Source of the DNA: Glandiceps talaboti
Taxonomy: Eukaryota > Hemichordata > Enteropneusta > Spengelidae
Direction of reading: 5' to 3'
DNA length: 64,000 nucleotides
Assembly (NCBI RefSeq): GCF_964340395.1
Contig: NC_135556.1
Coordinates: 19,389,642 to 19,453,641 of the forward strand
Notes under the pieces: generated by a model
What the model saw: only the letters and a program-made list of their open reading frames with translations
Told to the model about the DNA's origin: nothing
Databases searched by the model: none
Position numbers and translations under genes: made by a program
In this document: positions 1 to 49,362 of the stretch, in pieces
Position numbering within the stretch: position 1 is the first letter of the stretch
How the letters are laid out: each line of letters starts with the position of its first letter

Positions 1-577
1 ACACATGTGTGCATAACTAGTGGTAATTAGTACCGAAAATATTATTGCATACTATTATGCAAATCGTATGCAACTAAGTATATGATCATTCACAGAATCG
101 CTGCATTGCACAGTATGATTTTTACAAACTTTGCTGTTTTGGATAACATATATAATAATTACAGATGCATAAGTACATTGTACCAGTGTGGGTACTCAAG
201 GATATTTGCACTCACGCTTGTGGTGTTTCTGCTGCACTTTCATCCACTATACTCCTGAAAGTATGCCCACAGTGAACACTACAAGGCCTCATGCAAATAC
301 CCCCCATCCCCACCCCCCACCCCTGTATATCGATCCGCACGAATGCACTCATCTATAATGGGGTGCTGTCATTAGTACTCAAAACAATCATTATTACCAG
401 GCCAAGAAATTAACAATTTCTCAAAAAGGCTTTCTCTGCATTCAAAATTAAACATATAAAAAAATTCTAATAGATAAGTTATATTTTGTGTACTTTTGAC
501 ATCATTTGAATGACTGACAATAATCTGGAGAAAGTGAGTCTCCTGGAATATCACATCATTTTTTTGTATCCAATTAA
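1..577. other. Intergenic flank with a fold-back repeat
   Basis: No coding exon is supported here. The stretch lies downstream of the NACHT/WD gene stop codon. I see no clear AATAAA signal for that gene on the minus strand. It contains a diverged copy of a palindromic repeat (about 190-285), annotated separately, and a C-rich run near 300-325. Confidence 0.5.
190..285 (-). mobile_element. Fold-back MITE-like element, family F1, diverged copy
   Basis: The arms CTTGTGGTGTTTCTGCTGCA (from 217) and GTGAACACTACAAGG (to 285) form an imperfect inverted repeat. The left arm matches the reverse complement of the right arm of the copies at 4187-4310 and 13672-13812, so this copy is probably in the opposite orientation. 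The transposon class is unknown. Confidence 0.5.
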
Positions 578-18510
<17,933 letters not shown>

Positions 18511-19477
18511 CTTTCCAGATTTACAGCGTCTAAGCTTGGGTCACAATACTATAATATGTAGAATGTTCAATCGTTCTTGCAGTGAAAGCAACCGATCGAT
18601 CGCGACCTGGCAGCAACACAGGTTGATGAGGAAGTTGGTCACGTGATTTACAGTATAACTGTATATATTGAAACCGTGACAACCGCACACACAAACAATT
18701 AATTATACTGCGCTATACGCTAGCGGATATTATTTCACTTTCACTTTATTTGTACAGGTATGTATGTAAATTACTAATCATGACAATGATTTGGGATGAT
18801 CGAGGTTCTACGATACATCCATTCACGTCTTATTATTTTAGCGTACAAACGGAGCGATCAGTTTTTACGGCGGGGGGGGGGGGGCAAATGGGGGGGGAGG
18901 GGTTCCACCTCAATTTGGGACTCAAGACGGGGGGAGGGGGTCATCATTTTTACAAAGTGAATAAAGGGGGTGGCCTTATTTTCAACAACTAAACGACTAA
19001 ATTTACATTAGTGCCAATAAACATGATAAAAGAGCTGTTCTTTTCTTCACTACCTCGAGGCAAACGTACATAAACGCGGACATACAAATATGTTCCTAAA
19101 TTATCGAAGTACAAAAAATATTTTCAACTTTGATTTACAATGAAATAGTAAAGACAATCGTATGAATTTATCTTGGCGAATTCTCCAGCAAGATAGCCCG
19201 CTTGTGCAATGCAATGTGAAACCATGGCACATGGTGAAACGTCTAACAAAGTAACACAAATATTCAAATTAGCGCATGTAAAACCGTAACAACAGTTTTC
19301 AACTACATGCAAGCACCTAAATGATAAAAATGGCACATGTATAATCACAAGTCCACCGTAGTCCAGTGGTAAAGTTTCTGTATTCCAATCCAACATGTCT
19401 AGTAAACGGATGGGAGACAAGTAGGAGAAATTACATAAACACAAATTACTCTAAATTCTTTAATTACCAACTACTTG
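18511..19477. other. Spacer upstream of the NACHT/WD gene
   Basis: The first part (to about 18660) is the CpG-containing promoter flank of the NACHT/WD gene and includes a CACGTG E-box near 18640. The rest holds G-rich runs at 18871-18970 and no supportable exon. A weak tRNA-like stretch near 19353 was not accepted. Confidence 0.5.
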
Positions 19478-20426
19478 TCAGACTAGACACAAATAACTCA
19501 CTCAGTGTCAGACTCATTTTAGATACTCAGTGTCAGACTCAAATAAGTTGCTCAGTGTCGGACACAAAATAGAGGCTCAGTGTCGGATACAAAGTACATG
19601 CTCAGTGTAGCTTAGTCTGGTCCCCTGCCCCCTTTCTACCGCTGCTGGCGCTACACTCACGAAAGGAGTCAGGTATGGGCCACTTAATGCATGGCTGTGA
19701 TTGGCCATTACTATCGAGTGTGCTAATTGGTCAAAAAGTTTATTGACAAAAAAAAAAAAAAATTAAGCGAAGTCCGTCACTCCCACAAACTACACATGTT
19801 GCTGTGTTTATTTTCACTGGGTTTTACTGACAGTGACAGCCATGTTGCTACGACTCACCAAATTGAACTTTACGCGTATACGAGCGTCTGTACTGTTGAT
19901 TGGCTAGTGATGTCACGTGGTAGTCCGACATTTTTGTCAAGATCCTGACAAAAATGGTGGCCCATACCTGACTCCTTTCGTGAGTGTAGCGCCAGCAGCG
20001 GTAGAAAGGGGGCAGGGGACCAGACTAAGTGTAGCTGCTCAGTGTCGGACACAAATTAGATGCTCAGTGTAAGACTCAAATAAGTTGCTCAGTGTGAGAC
20101 ACAAATTAGATGCTCAGTGTCAGACTCAAATAAGTTGCTCAGTGTCAGACTCAAATTAGATGCTCAGTGTCTGACACATATAAGTTGCTCAGTGCGGACA
20201 CAAATTTGATGCTCAGTGTCAGACTAAAAAAAGTTGTTCAGTGTCGGACACAAATTAGATGCTCAGTGTCAGACTCAAATAAGTCACTCAGCGTCGGACA
20301 CAAATTAGATGCTCAGTGTCAGCCACAAATAAGTTACTCAGTGTCAGACTCAAATTAGATGCTCAGTGTCGGACACAAATTAGATGCTAAGTGTTGGACT
20401 CAAATTAGCTGTTCAGTGTTGTTAAC
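19478..20426. repeat. 25-26 bp minisatellite (GCTCAGTGTCAGACTCAAAT)
   Basis: About 20 units alternate between two variants (CAGTGTCAGACTCAAATAAG and CAGTGTCGGACACAAATTAG). The array is interrupted by the transposon at 19613-20027 and continues in register after it. Confidence 0.9.
19613..20027. mobile_element. MITE with perfect 71-bp inverted repeats and a 9-bp target duplication
   Basis: The ends 19613-19683 and 19957-20027 are exact inverted repeats of 71 bp, starting TAGTCTGGTCCCCTGCCCCC. The element is flanked on both sides by AGTGTAGCT (19604-19612 and 20028-20036), a 9-bp target duplication. The 273-bp interior has no recognisable transposase. Long terminal inverted repeats with 9-bp duplications are typical of Mutator-like (MULE) elements, so a non-autonomous MULE is my inference. 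Identical arms suggest a recent insertion, here into the 25-bp array. Confidence 0.9.
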
Positions 20427-20689
20427 AAATAGGGGAATCTGGTCAAACTTGGATAGATTTTTATACCATATTTGATCATTTTTATGAGAAATGCTTGTAA
20501 AATACCTTCGGAACTCTGGGTAGATTTACCTAGTAATTGCCCTTAATCACAACACTATTGAATTGTATTTACAAATATGTAAATAATAAAGCTATGAAGA
20601 TAAGAACTTCCAAAGTAAATACTTTGTAATATATTTGTTCTCACTTTTGCTCTGTGTACCACAGAAAAGTATTTTTCACTTCTGTATTT

Positions 20690-20990
20690 AAACTTTGAAT
20701 AATATTATACACATGATCATTTGACTGTTTCTATGAGCGTGGTCTTGTTGCCAGGTATATTTGCATACATTTTTCAATGTTTATTCCTTTGTCTATTAAT
20801 CCATGTTGTTATCTTTATAATACACGTGATCATTTGGCTGTTGCCATGGGCGTGGTCTTGTTGCTAGGTATACAGTGTATTTGCATATACTTTTTTGAAT
20901 GTTTGTTCACTTGTCTACGAATCCCTGTTGTTATCATTGTGAAATATACCACCATTTGGCTGTTACTATGGGTGTAGTCATGGTTGACAA
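20690..20990. repeat. About 120-bp tandem repeat, about 2.5 copies
   Basis: Units share TGGCTGTTGCCATGGGCGTG, GTCTTGTTGCTAGGTATA and CCATGTTGTTATCTTTATAA. The same repeat type, more diverged, occurs at 6500-6790. Confidence 0.7.
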
Positions 20991-22484
20991 TAGCTTTCCT
21001 ATTTTCATAACATGTGTACAGTACAAGTGACAGTACAGTGTTGTTGAAGCGCGTGCCATGCCATCATCATCAACTGTGGGATGTCGGCGTTCTATAATTT
21101 TTACTCATTGGGCACATGCGCACATGCGTCATTATTTGTACACACGTTTTACGTTTTAATCCATCTATATTACTCATCAAGTCGTATATTCTCGATCTAT
21201 AAAAAAAGAACCCAGGCTAAGTTTTAATTCATTTTATCTCATTTTATTGTATATTCTACATCATTTGTTCATTATTGCAACTTATTCAGTGTTGGAAGAC
21301 GAGCTCTGAAGACTGGAGTTATAAGCATGGGTTGGGGCTGAAGCATGGGTGGGGGGACTGGAGACAAGGCTGAAGAAGAGTGACTTTCTGAAGGTAACCA
21401 CACCCCAAAATAACTTCTAGCCAATCAAATAAAGTTTTCACACTTCGAATTCGTCCTAGCTGTGATTATCTTTTGAGAAATGACGACTGTGGCGCGCCAT
21501 TGTTATAGGCCCATGTATATGAATACATATCATGAACATTTATGAACATATGCTATTAAACACACATTGCACTCCACGGTGAAAGTTGTCATGATATCGA
21601 TAAAACAAAATTCAAAAATATTTAGAAAATATATCTAGAATAGATGACCACATGATATAGTCCCTTTGACTGACACCCTTCAAGACTACTTGTAAGTCTA
21701 GGTCCAATTAGATGTAATGTCAGATCATACATCCATGATCAAAACCATTGGAAATCGAAGCTAAACACGTATAGCGACTGGGCTATTTATAATACTTAAA
21801 ATTGATATGAAAATAATTGATGCATGTCCCTAATACTTATGTTGTAATTGAAATGTGGGAACGAAAAAGTTTCATATTGTGCAGTCGCAAAGTTGTTCGT
21901 GGATATGTAATATTCAAATGGTTTGTCGCAACGGAAACAATATCACACCACACTGGGTTCTCAAGTCGCACCACAGCTGAGTTCCGGCCCTTGCTGAACG
22001 AATACCTCCTCAAACTGTTTACCGGTACTTGATTGGGTCGATGTCGAAACCACGTACTGAGAGTAGAGGGACGTCGCGGCGTGGTGTGATGTATGGAACT
22101 AATGTACTAATAGTAATAGCAGTCAACCTATGCTCTGGACGTGTGGGGGCGGACTACATAATCTACGTACTATGTGTATCGTCGTATCGTGACAGTTTAC
22201 GTGTAAAACAGAATTACTCGGGGTCCCAATACCGCGCCCGTGCTGAAAAAAAAGTTAGTGAAACCCTGTATAAGTAAATCATTATCGACCAAGTGGAACT
22301 GTTTAAATTTCTTAAACTGTGACAATTATGTACCAAATTATAATTTTAATTCAAATAATGTGCTGTCATCAAGCATACAAAGTCTGTGGTCTTTGTTTGG
22401 CGTTCTTCATGATGCCATGAACGTAACGTTGGCACCCCCTGGTATTGAATATACCGGCTGGCACATTGGCTGACACGTTGACAG
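20991..22484. other. Spacer before AAMDC; no supported gene
   Basis: I see no exon with good splice sites and a family match. The segment at about 21450-22480 is relatively rich in CpG and may include the AAMDC promoter or a 5' UTR exon, but no transcription start can be fixed from the sequence. Confidence 0.4.
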
Positions 22485-22589
22485 TTGTCAAATGTTACAG
22501 TTGCGTCAGTCCACAACGTACTAGAACGTGGTAGTACTGGCAGTACCTTGACTTTACTTTTGGTTTTGGAAATCACTTTCGTTTCATTT

Positions 22590-22792
22590 ATGGTTCAAAA
22601 AGGAGGTGTGATTTTTGGTGTGTCAGCCGTGACATGTTTCTCTTCAGGGTTGCTGCTGTGGCTATTTGTGATTCAGTCAGAAGTTCCTTTCGGCAATGTC
22701 GACTCTAGTGTTGTAGATTTCAAGGACTCAAACCCTTCACCGCTTAAACAACGTGATGTGACGGTGTTGAAAGATGACCAGTACCAGAATAC
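22590..22792 (+). CDS. Candidate upstream coding exon with a signal-anchor-like segment, in frame with AAMDC
   Basis: From ATG 22590 the frame starts MVQKGGVIFG, continues through about 20 hydrophobic residues (to GLLLWLFVI) and a polar stretch, and reaches a strong donor AATAC/gtaagt after 22792, phase 2. The AAMDC exon acceptor at 23488 (ctctacag/AACC) continues the same frame, adding TNQTSA before the usual AAMDC Met. The spliced product would carry a type II membrane anchor ahead of the Mth938 domain, with two N-glycosylation sequons (NTT, NQT) at the junction. It could equally be a 5' UTR exon that is open by chance, or the first exon of another gene. Confidence 0.35.
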
Positions 22793-23274
22793 GTAAGTTT
22801 ACGTGCAATACGTCTCACATAGTCACATTTTCATTAGAGTTAGGACGTCAAGGGACTGTGGACTTAATTCTCACAAACCAGAGTTATTATTTCTACCACT
22901 ACACTTCGAAATATAAAGTAGGGACCTGCTCGTTTAAGAACGGTACCGTAAAACGGTCGTGGTTTGCAACGATGGTGGACTTGTGAACTGCAAAATGTCA
23001 CAGAGGGAAAATACACAATGTCACGTTTCAGAATGGGGATAGTAACCCGGATAGAGATTCGAACATATTAGGGTGGTAGCCATATTGACTGGCGTGTCAA
23101 TCAATCTTCTATATTCTGGTTTTTAAAGTGATTATTGATGACGTCACACACGACTACTATCATTGTATGTAATAATGTGTATTGATGGGTCATCTCACAT
23201 TTGATTTGATTTGATTTTACTTTGATGGAAGAAAATTTATAACTTTTGACTTTTTATGTCACTATTTTATTACC

Positions 23275-23412
23275 CTGTATGTATGTATGTATGTATGTAT
23301 TGTATGTATGTATGTATGTATGTATGTATGTATGTATGTATGTACGTATATGTGTGTATGTATGTATATGTATGTGTGTGTACGAATGTGTGTGTGTGTG
23401 TGTGTGTATGTT
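23275..23412. repeat. (GTAT)n/(GT)n microsatellite
   Basis: TATG repeats run to about 23345, followed by an imperfect GT run. They lie about 75-210 bp before the AAMDC exon, inside its putative first intron. Confidence 0.95.
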
Positions 23413-23507
23413 ACGTTACATTCAACTTGGCCTGTGTGTGGTATTATCTACATTGTCTTAGATCATTTATTTGTTTTCAACTCTACAGAACCAACCAGAC
23501 ATCTGCC

Positions 23508-23864
23508 ATGATTTCTTCATTTTCCTGGGGTAGTACTACACTGGGAGATGGCTCATCATACAAAGATTTCAAAATCTGGCCTGGTGGTAGCCGTATCTGG
23601 GACTGGGGTGAAACAGGCACCCATCACTCACCTGGTGTACAAATAGAAGATGTCCAAGAAATTATTGAGAAAGACATTAATGTTTTAGTTATTGGCAATG
23701 GAATTCAAACACGACTGGAAGTGCCTCAAGAAACATTGGACTATGTCAAAAGAAAGGACGTTGAAGCCATAGTCATGCAGAGTGAGAAGGCAGTTGAGAA
23801 ATACAATAATTTGGTACAGACAGCAGAAAATAGAGTTGGTGGTATCTTTCACAGTACCTGTTAG
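23508..23864 (+). CDS. AAMDC: AAMDC, Mth938 domain-containing protein
   Basis: The 118-residue product aligns along its length with human AAMDC (122 aa). Conserved blocks are YKDFKIWPGGSRIWDW (18-33), ETGTHHSPGV (35-44), INVLVIGNG (57-65) and the C-terminus VGGIFHSTC. The Mth938 fold is a small alpha/beta domain; human AAMDC was linked to adipogenesis and to metabolic control in tumours, and its molecular activity is not settled. The exon begins after ctctacag at 23488 with a 19-bp leader, then ATG at 23508 in a good context (GCCATGA). The whole coding region lies in one exon. An in-frame upstream exon exists (see 22590-22792). A possible AATAAA signal is at 24189-24194. The gene is divergent from the NACHT/WD gene. 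Confidence 0.93.
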   Translation: MISSFSWGSTTLGDGSSYKDFKIWPGGSRIWDWGETGTHHSPGVQIEDVQEIIEKDINVLVIGNGIQTRLEVPQETLDYVKRKDVEAIVMQSEKAVEKYNNLVQTAENRVGGIFHSTC

Positions 23865-25654
23865 CTTTACTATACTTCATAGTAAACAATAGTTTTGTAT
23901 ATAAATGCACAGGTCATTGAGGTGATGGTTTCTGTGGAGAAAACAACTTTGTGGGGAAAAAATTACTGAACATAGAATGGGTGCTATCTTTCACCTTGTC
24001 GGTCAATAGTGGTTGGGCTCATATGAACTTGACCGTAAATCGGCCATTACAAATAACAGCCACTTTCTAAGTGACCAGCCAACATTCAGTCTTATTCTGT
24101 ATTAAGTTTGCAGCCATTCAGGACAATGTTCTGTTATTCCAGTCAAGAAACAGCCATGGCAGCTAGTTTTCAGCCAAAATACAGCCACAATAAAAGCCAT
24201 TATTTGGCTGCTATATTGACTCGGGTATAGAGGTATTATTTGTTCAACAGAGACTGAGGAATTGAACTAGATAATATCTGTAATTGACTGCTCATACCGC
24301 CACCTAGTGGTCAGCTGTTAACCATGGAATTTGTCATTTTGGTGATGAGGATTGTCAACCAAGACAGATCATACTGCCACCTAGTGGTCAGCTGTAACTA
24401 TGGAATTTGATGTGCTGAAAGTTTTGAACTGCTTGTGCATCATAACTTGCGTAATTCATATCACTTGTTATCAAACACAGCCTAAAATGTCATCTACAGA
24501 GAAACTTAGATATTTCCTTTATCCCAATATTCCATTTCAGCGAAGGAAAAGATTTCACTAAAGGGGCCTTGTCACTACAAGCTGCTAGTCAAGTAGTGAC
24601 AAAACTTATATGTCGTAAGCTATTTTCTAGCTGAATGAAGAAAAATATTGGGGAATAATAAATTATACCCCTGCAAGCATATTTTATGAAAAACAGAAAA
24701 AGTAATGGTGATTTGGAATGCTTTGACTTGTATTTCAAGCACTGCAGAATCAGTGACATAGGTGTAGCGGGTTATCATTACATAGAACAACCAGGATATT
24801 TACATGTAACCCATATTTTCTGTTGGCTTGTGCATGGTATATTTGTTATCAAACTCTGCCTCAAGTGTTATCAATAGAGGTATTTTGTGATATTTTTGCT
24901 TTGTTTTTCCAGGAAAATCATAAAAGTGTCTATATGCCATTCCTACTTAATTTTTCCCTTTGTAAAGGTTGGATTTGTAAAGTACGATGCAAGAACTTGG
25001 TATTTACTTCAAAGGCATTACAAAAAGTGGAAACTGGGTGAATTAAGTAGACCTGTGTGTTATGCAATACTTCACCGAATTTGTCTTTGTATCATTCCTA
25101 TACTAAAGTACAACTCATAGGGCAATATTAGTTGGCAGAGGTCATTATAACAAGTTATTATCCCTGTGACTGGTCATTATCTGTAATATCCTGTCAATTT
25201 TGCCAAAAATAATTCTTACTTGTTATTAGGCAGTCATCCCGGCTTTTCATTTATCACAAATTTATTTTTAATTTATTCATGTAATATATTACATAGAAAT
25301 GGTGATCTTTGTATGCTTTTGTATATAAAAAGAAAAACTATTTCTTTTGTTGAGATTTGTTGAGTTAAAATTTCAACAGCTGGTCCCATTAAGATGGAAA
25401 TCACAATTGTCCAAGAGGTTAATACATATTTTGTTCTTTGGAATACAAATACATGTATTTGGGGGATTTCTTATTTATAAGTGCTTGTACAGTACAAGAG
25501 AAAATAAAAATTTACTATAAATTTCAATCTGTGTTCTGTGTTATTTGATATTAATTCAACATATTGATGTTTGAACTTATCAAAGTTCTCTGTAGGATCT
25601 ATTTTCAAGTGGTATTGAGGTGGTGGCTTTCTTCACAGGATCTAGGATGTCATG
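23865..25654. other. AAMDC 3' flank and spacer
   Basis: It contains the probable AAMDC 3' UTR, a 43-bp near-duplicate (24291-24334 and 24367-24409) built on CATACTGCCACCTAGTGGTC, and fold-back element copy B (24505-24845). No further convincing exon is seen. Confidence 0.45.
24505..24845 (+). mobile_element. Fold-back non-autonomous element, family F2, copy B
   Basis: It carries the palindromic head (AAAGGGGCCTTGTCACTACA ... AATATTGGGGAATAATAAAT) and the single-copy tail (GATTTGGAATGCTTTGACTT, ATAGAACAACCAGGATAT). Same orientation as the other three copies. Confidence 0.7.
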
Positions 25655-25912
25655 TTACTACCAAACCAGAGTGACTATAGAGTTTCAATTACAACCAAAC
25701 CAGAGTGACTATAGAGTTTCAAGTAGACAGCACAAGGTTTTTTACTACAAAACCAGAGTGACTATAGAGTTTCAATTAGGCGGCATGATGTATTTTACTA
25801 CCAAGCCAAAGTGACCATAGAGTTTCAATGAGACCATAGTAATTTATGGTACTGGTGGCTATCACCACTGGTAATCTATGGTACTGGTGGCTATCACCAC
25901 TGGTAATCTATT
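25655..25912. repeat. Two adjoining minisatellites
   Basis: Four units of about 32-58 bp with ACCAGAGTGACTATAGAGTT at 25655-25835 are followed by two 39-bp units that each contain the small hairpin TGGTGGCTATCACCA (25838-25912). A related single unit appears near 58268. Confidence 0.8.
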
Positions 25913-25940
25913 TACCACAGATACTCATTTTTGTCCTCAG

Positions 25941-26056
25941 TTCGTACAACAACATATGACATCACACCAGATGACAAGAAATTTGTGAAACCAAAGAAAA
26001 ACCAAGAGTTTATTACCAGAAGGCACACCATCACCTGTATCTCCATATACTCCTAA
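25941..26056 (+). CDS. Possible orphan terminal exon, unknown product
   Basis: A good acceptor (tttttgtcctcag) is followed by a frame that starts with two bases of a split codon and encodes RTTTYDITPDDKK and then a basic, charged tail of 24 residues, ending at TAA. Composition is protein-like (few low-complexity residues) but I recognise no family, and I found no partner exon with the required phase. It may be a terminal exon of an unrecognised plus-strand gene or an alternative 3' exon; chance is quite possible. Confidence 0.2.
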
Positions 26057-29000
26057 AAATATACATTTCAAAATATAACATTATACACTCTATTTGCAAA
26101 TCAAGTCGGGAGTTATTTGACAACATTTCTTATTCATTAACGGTCTTGTATGAAGAAGATTAATTAATAGTAAATAAACCATATAAGTTATCTTGAAGTC
26201 AGTATGTTCTTTACATAATGCTACCATAGCAGTGTAAAGAATAGGGTTTATGAAATCAATATAACATAACCTATTTCTGGCATGGGTGGAATTCTGCTTG
26301 TTTTAACAAAATATTACATACCATTGTCTCACAGACTCAGTATATTGGCAAAAGTGAAAATGGTACCATAACGTTGGAAGTGTATATAGGTACATTGGCA
26401 TATGCTTTCATACATGTATGTACAGAAACCAGGGGTTTACTGCTAATACTGTAGAACTGTAAAATGAGGAAATGTGCATTTTGTTATATCTTTCACATTT
26501 TTTGGTGGGGTGTAACTGTTTGTTGAAAATGGCAAGACTGTAGTATGTATAGGAATACTGGTTGTATGTATATATGTGTGTGAAATAAATAGTTCATCTC
26601 TACTACAAATAATCTCACAAGGTAGTTGCCAATAACAGGAAAATGTCATGTTTGCTGCCTTGATGAAAAAAAACAATACCAGTACATGAATAACCTGAAA
26701 GAATTGACACTTTTCTGATACACTTTGTAATAAATACAAATCTTGGCAAATTAGGGAATTCCCATTTCTGTGTGCGTATTTAGTCAATAAGATCTATTGT
26801 ATCGTCAAAAATTGTCATTGAGGCATAGATTAAAATACAATTCATTTACAAATCACAGTAGATGATACCTAATCTGTGAGTTAATACCCAAACCAATAAA
26901 CACATCATTACTTATTTCTCCGCTTCACCTATACCTTTATTTCGAAAGTAGTCCTAAACATTTCTATAAAAAGTCATAAATGTATTATGAAAGTCCCTCA
27001 CCCCCCTCCCCTCCATTCCCCTCCCCAACCATTATGTACACTATACAATACCTATACTCTTAACAGTAGCTATTTTAACCACACAGATCCACAAATGAAC
27101 AGTTGCCATACTTGGGATGTGTTTACACGACATTTTTCAAATAAAAATGCTAAAAAGCAGTTTCATTTTCATTTTACATGTAAAGTGTTTATGCGATAGG
27201 TCAACAATCATTTTTGACTATTTACTTGGAAACACTGAAGACACAACAACTCCAAAACGATGCTGTTGCATAGTTTTAAGTGCATGTATAAAGTATGGGG
27301 TTATTCCTGAGGTCAAATATGTGCGTTTTCAAACAGTTGCATTTTCAGTCTTTTTTTTTTTATGTCTGTCCATTTGTGCCCGTTACACAGACTCCATTTT
27401 CAAATGACAATGTAGCATTTTCAAAATGATCCACTTTCAGCAGCATTTTCAAATCATTGCGTTTTCATGGGCATTTTTGTCATTGCCTTGTAGATGGTAG
27501 GTGCAAACTTGACAACATAGTTGAATTATCATTTGAAAACAGCATCCTGTAATAGGGGCCATAATTGTCTTAGAAAATCTCCAATGTTCATTGAGCAATT
27601 TGCTATTTGACCTTGAAGATGTAGGCCAAGGGCAAAGGTTAGTGTCTGATTTCTATAAACATAGGTGTAGACACTTGAATGAAGTCTGGTATTTATTCTT
27701 CAGTTATGGTTGGAAACATTAATTTTTATGACAGATATGGCTACTGCAAAAATAAGTGACATGCATATGTACCTGATATTGTTTGACACTTGTGTCCAGT
27801 TTGGTTGAAATGAGTCATTCCCATAGCCCCTCCCCATCCTCCATGTAATGTGCCCATCGGGGGCTATTGTTTGAGTGTATGAGTGACAAAGCAGCTTAGA
27901 ACTGCAAGCGTACAGTTCCAGACATATAAATTTGGCAACATAACAAATAAGATGGCAGGCTGTCCACATCAAGGATTAGCAGTCACTTATTATTTCTCAA
28001 ATTATGCACAGTTCACAGTACGTGGTCTCTAGATAAAGTCTGTCTACAATACTTGTACACTATCCTATACTGATATGTTTAGCTGGCCATATACGTCTAC
28101 AGTCTGTAAATTGTTGTATGTTTTGCTCATGTTTTGCTGTCCACAGTGTTTTGCTGTCCACAGACATCTGTTATGCTACATACAAAACTACAATCAATAG
28201 GGAACTTGCAATCCAGACTGAGCATGCTCAGATGCAAAGGACTATGGGATTATCTGTGGTTATTTTAATACCTAATCTGGCGCTACTGACAAAATTTAAC
28301 CTCCCACAATGGTCAGGGTGACTATGAATTGATTATTTGCGGTTACAAACAATGTATCTGCATGGTTTACAATACTAATTGGTTAGTATTTATTATCACA
28401 TTTCCCATGATGCAACATTCAACATGGTGGGTTTGCAAGTTCCCTATTGGAAAAAACCTATCAACACATTGTTACTACAATGGTATAACTAACCCAACAA
28501 ACTCAAATAAGATAAAACGGCACCAAAAAAACAAACAAACTGACGCATACACGCCAGCCTGGAAAATGCATGTAATTTGGTGTAAAATGATCGTTTTTAG
28601 CTCAGTTCAAAATTCCATATGAGTTATGGCATGTCTAATATCGGCATAGTAAATCAGCCCTTTGTGTAACATCAATGTCTTTACTACAAAAGAATCATTA
28701 TAAAGCAGGTGACTTAATGTAGAGTTTCAAGAGTCACCAGATTTATGAGCACCCCTCCCCCTCCCCCCACCCACCTTACACAAGTTATGATTTACTATCA
28801 TGTTATGATTATCAATATCATACAAAACAAAATAAGAATCTTTTCTCTGATTTCCTAATTCCCTTTATATCTGACTTATCATGGTACTAAGTTGCTTCTT
28901 GTGATACAAAAATTACCACTATCCCAGAATCCATAACATTTAGTTCAAGTTGTACTCTTACTTACTAAAATCATAATCTTCATTCCAAATATATTTACTA

Positions 29001-29137
29001 GTATCTGTAAATGAGTAACAAATATCAAATACAAGCTATACCAATATTTTCTTCCCTTCTCTTCTAGGATCCCGTTTAATTGAAATTTCTTATTCTCTAG
29101 TTGGATTGCTGACTGGCACTTTGCGTAGAGATACACT
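26057..29137. other. Gene-poor spacer between AAMDC and PGM2
   Basis: Apart from the MITE at 28200-28444, no exon, RNA or repeat array is supportable. A C-rich run occurs near 27000-27030. A possible ATTAAA signal for PGM2 (minus strand) lies at 29080-29075, 58 bp past its stop. Confidence 0.5.
28200..28444 (+). mobile_element. MITE with TA target duplication, family F3
   Basis: The termini GGGAACTTGCAA and TTGCAAGTTCCC are perfect inverted repeats, each flanked by TA (28198-28199 and 28445-28446). The inner arms remain partly similar. At 245 bp with no coding capacity, it looks like a TA-targeting MITE (Tc1/mariner or a related group, inferred). A partial relative lies at 7602-7712. Confidence 0.7.

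Positions 29138-49362
<20,225 letters not shown>

Noticed and set aside
19340-19410. tRNA-like stretch (GTAGTCCAGTGGTAAAG)
   Set aside because: Only an A-box-like word is present; no B box at the right distance and no clover-leaf fold.
22774-22986. 70-codon plus-strand frame past the upstream AAMDC exon
   Set aside because: It starts in another frame across a strong donor and has no recognised domain; likely chance.
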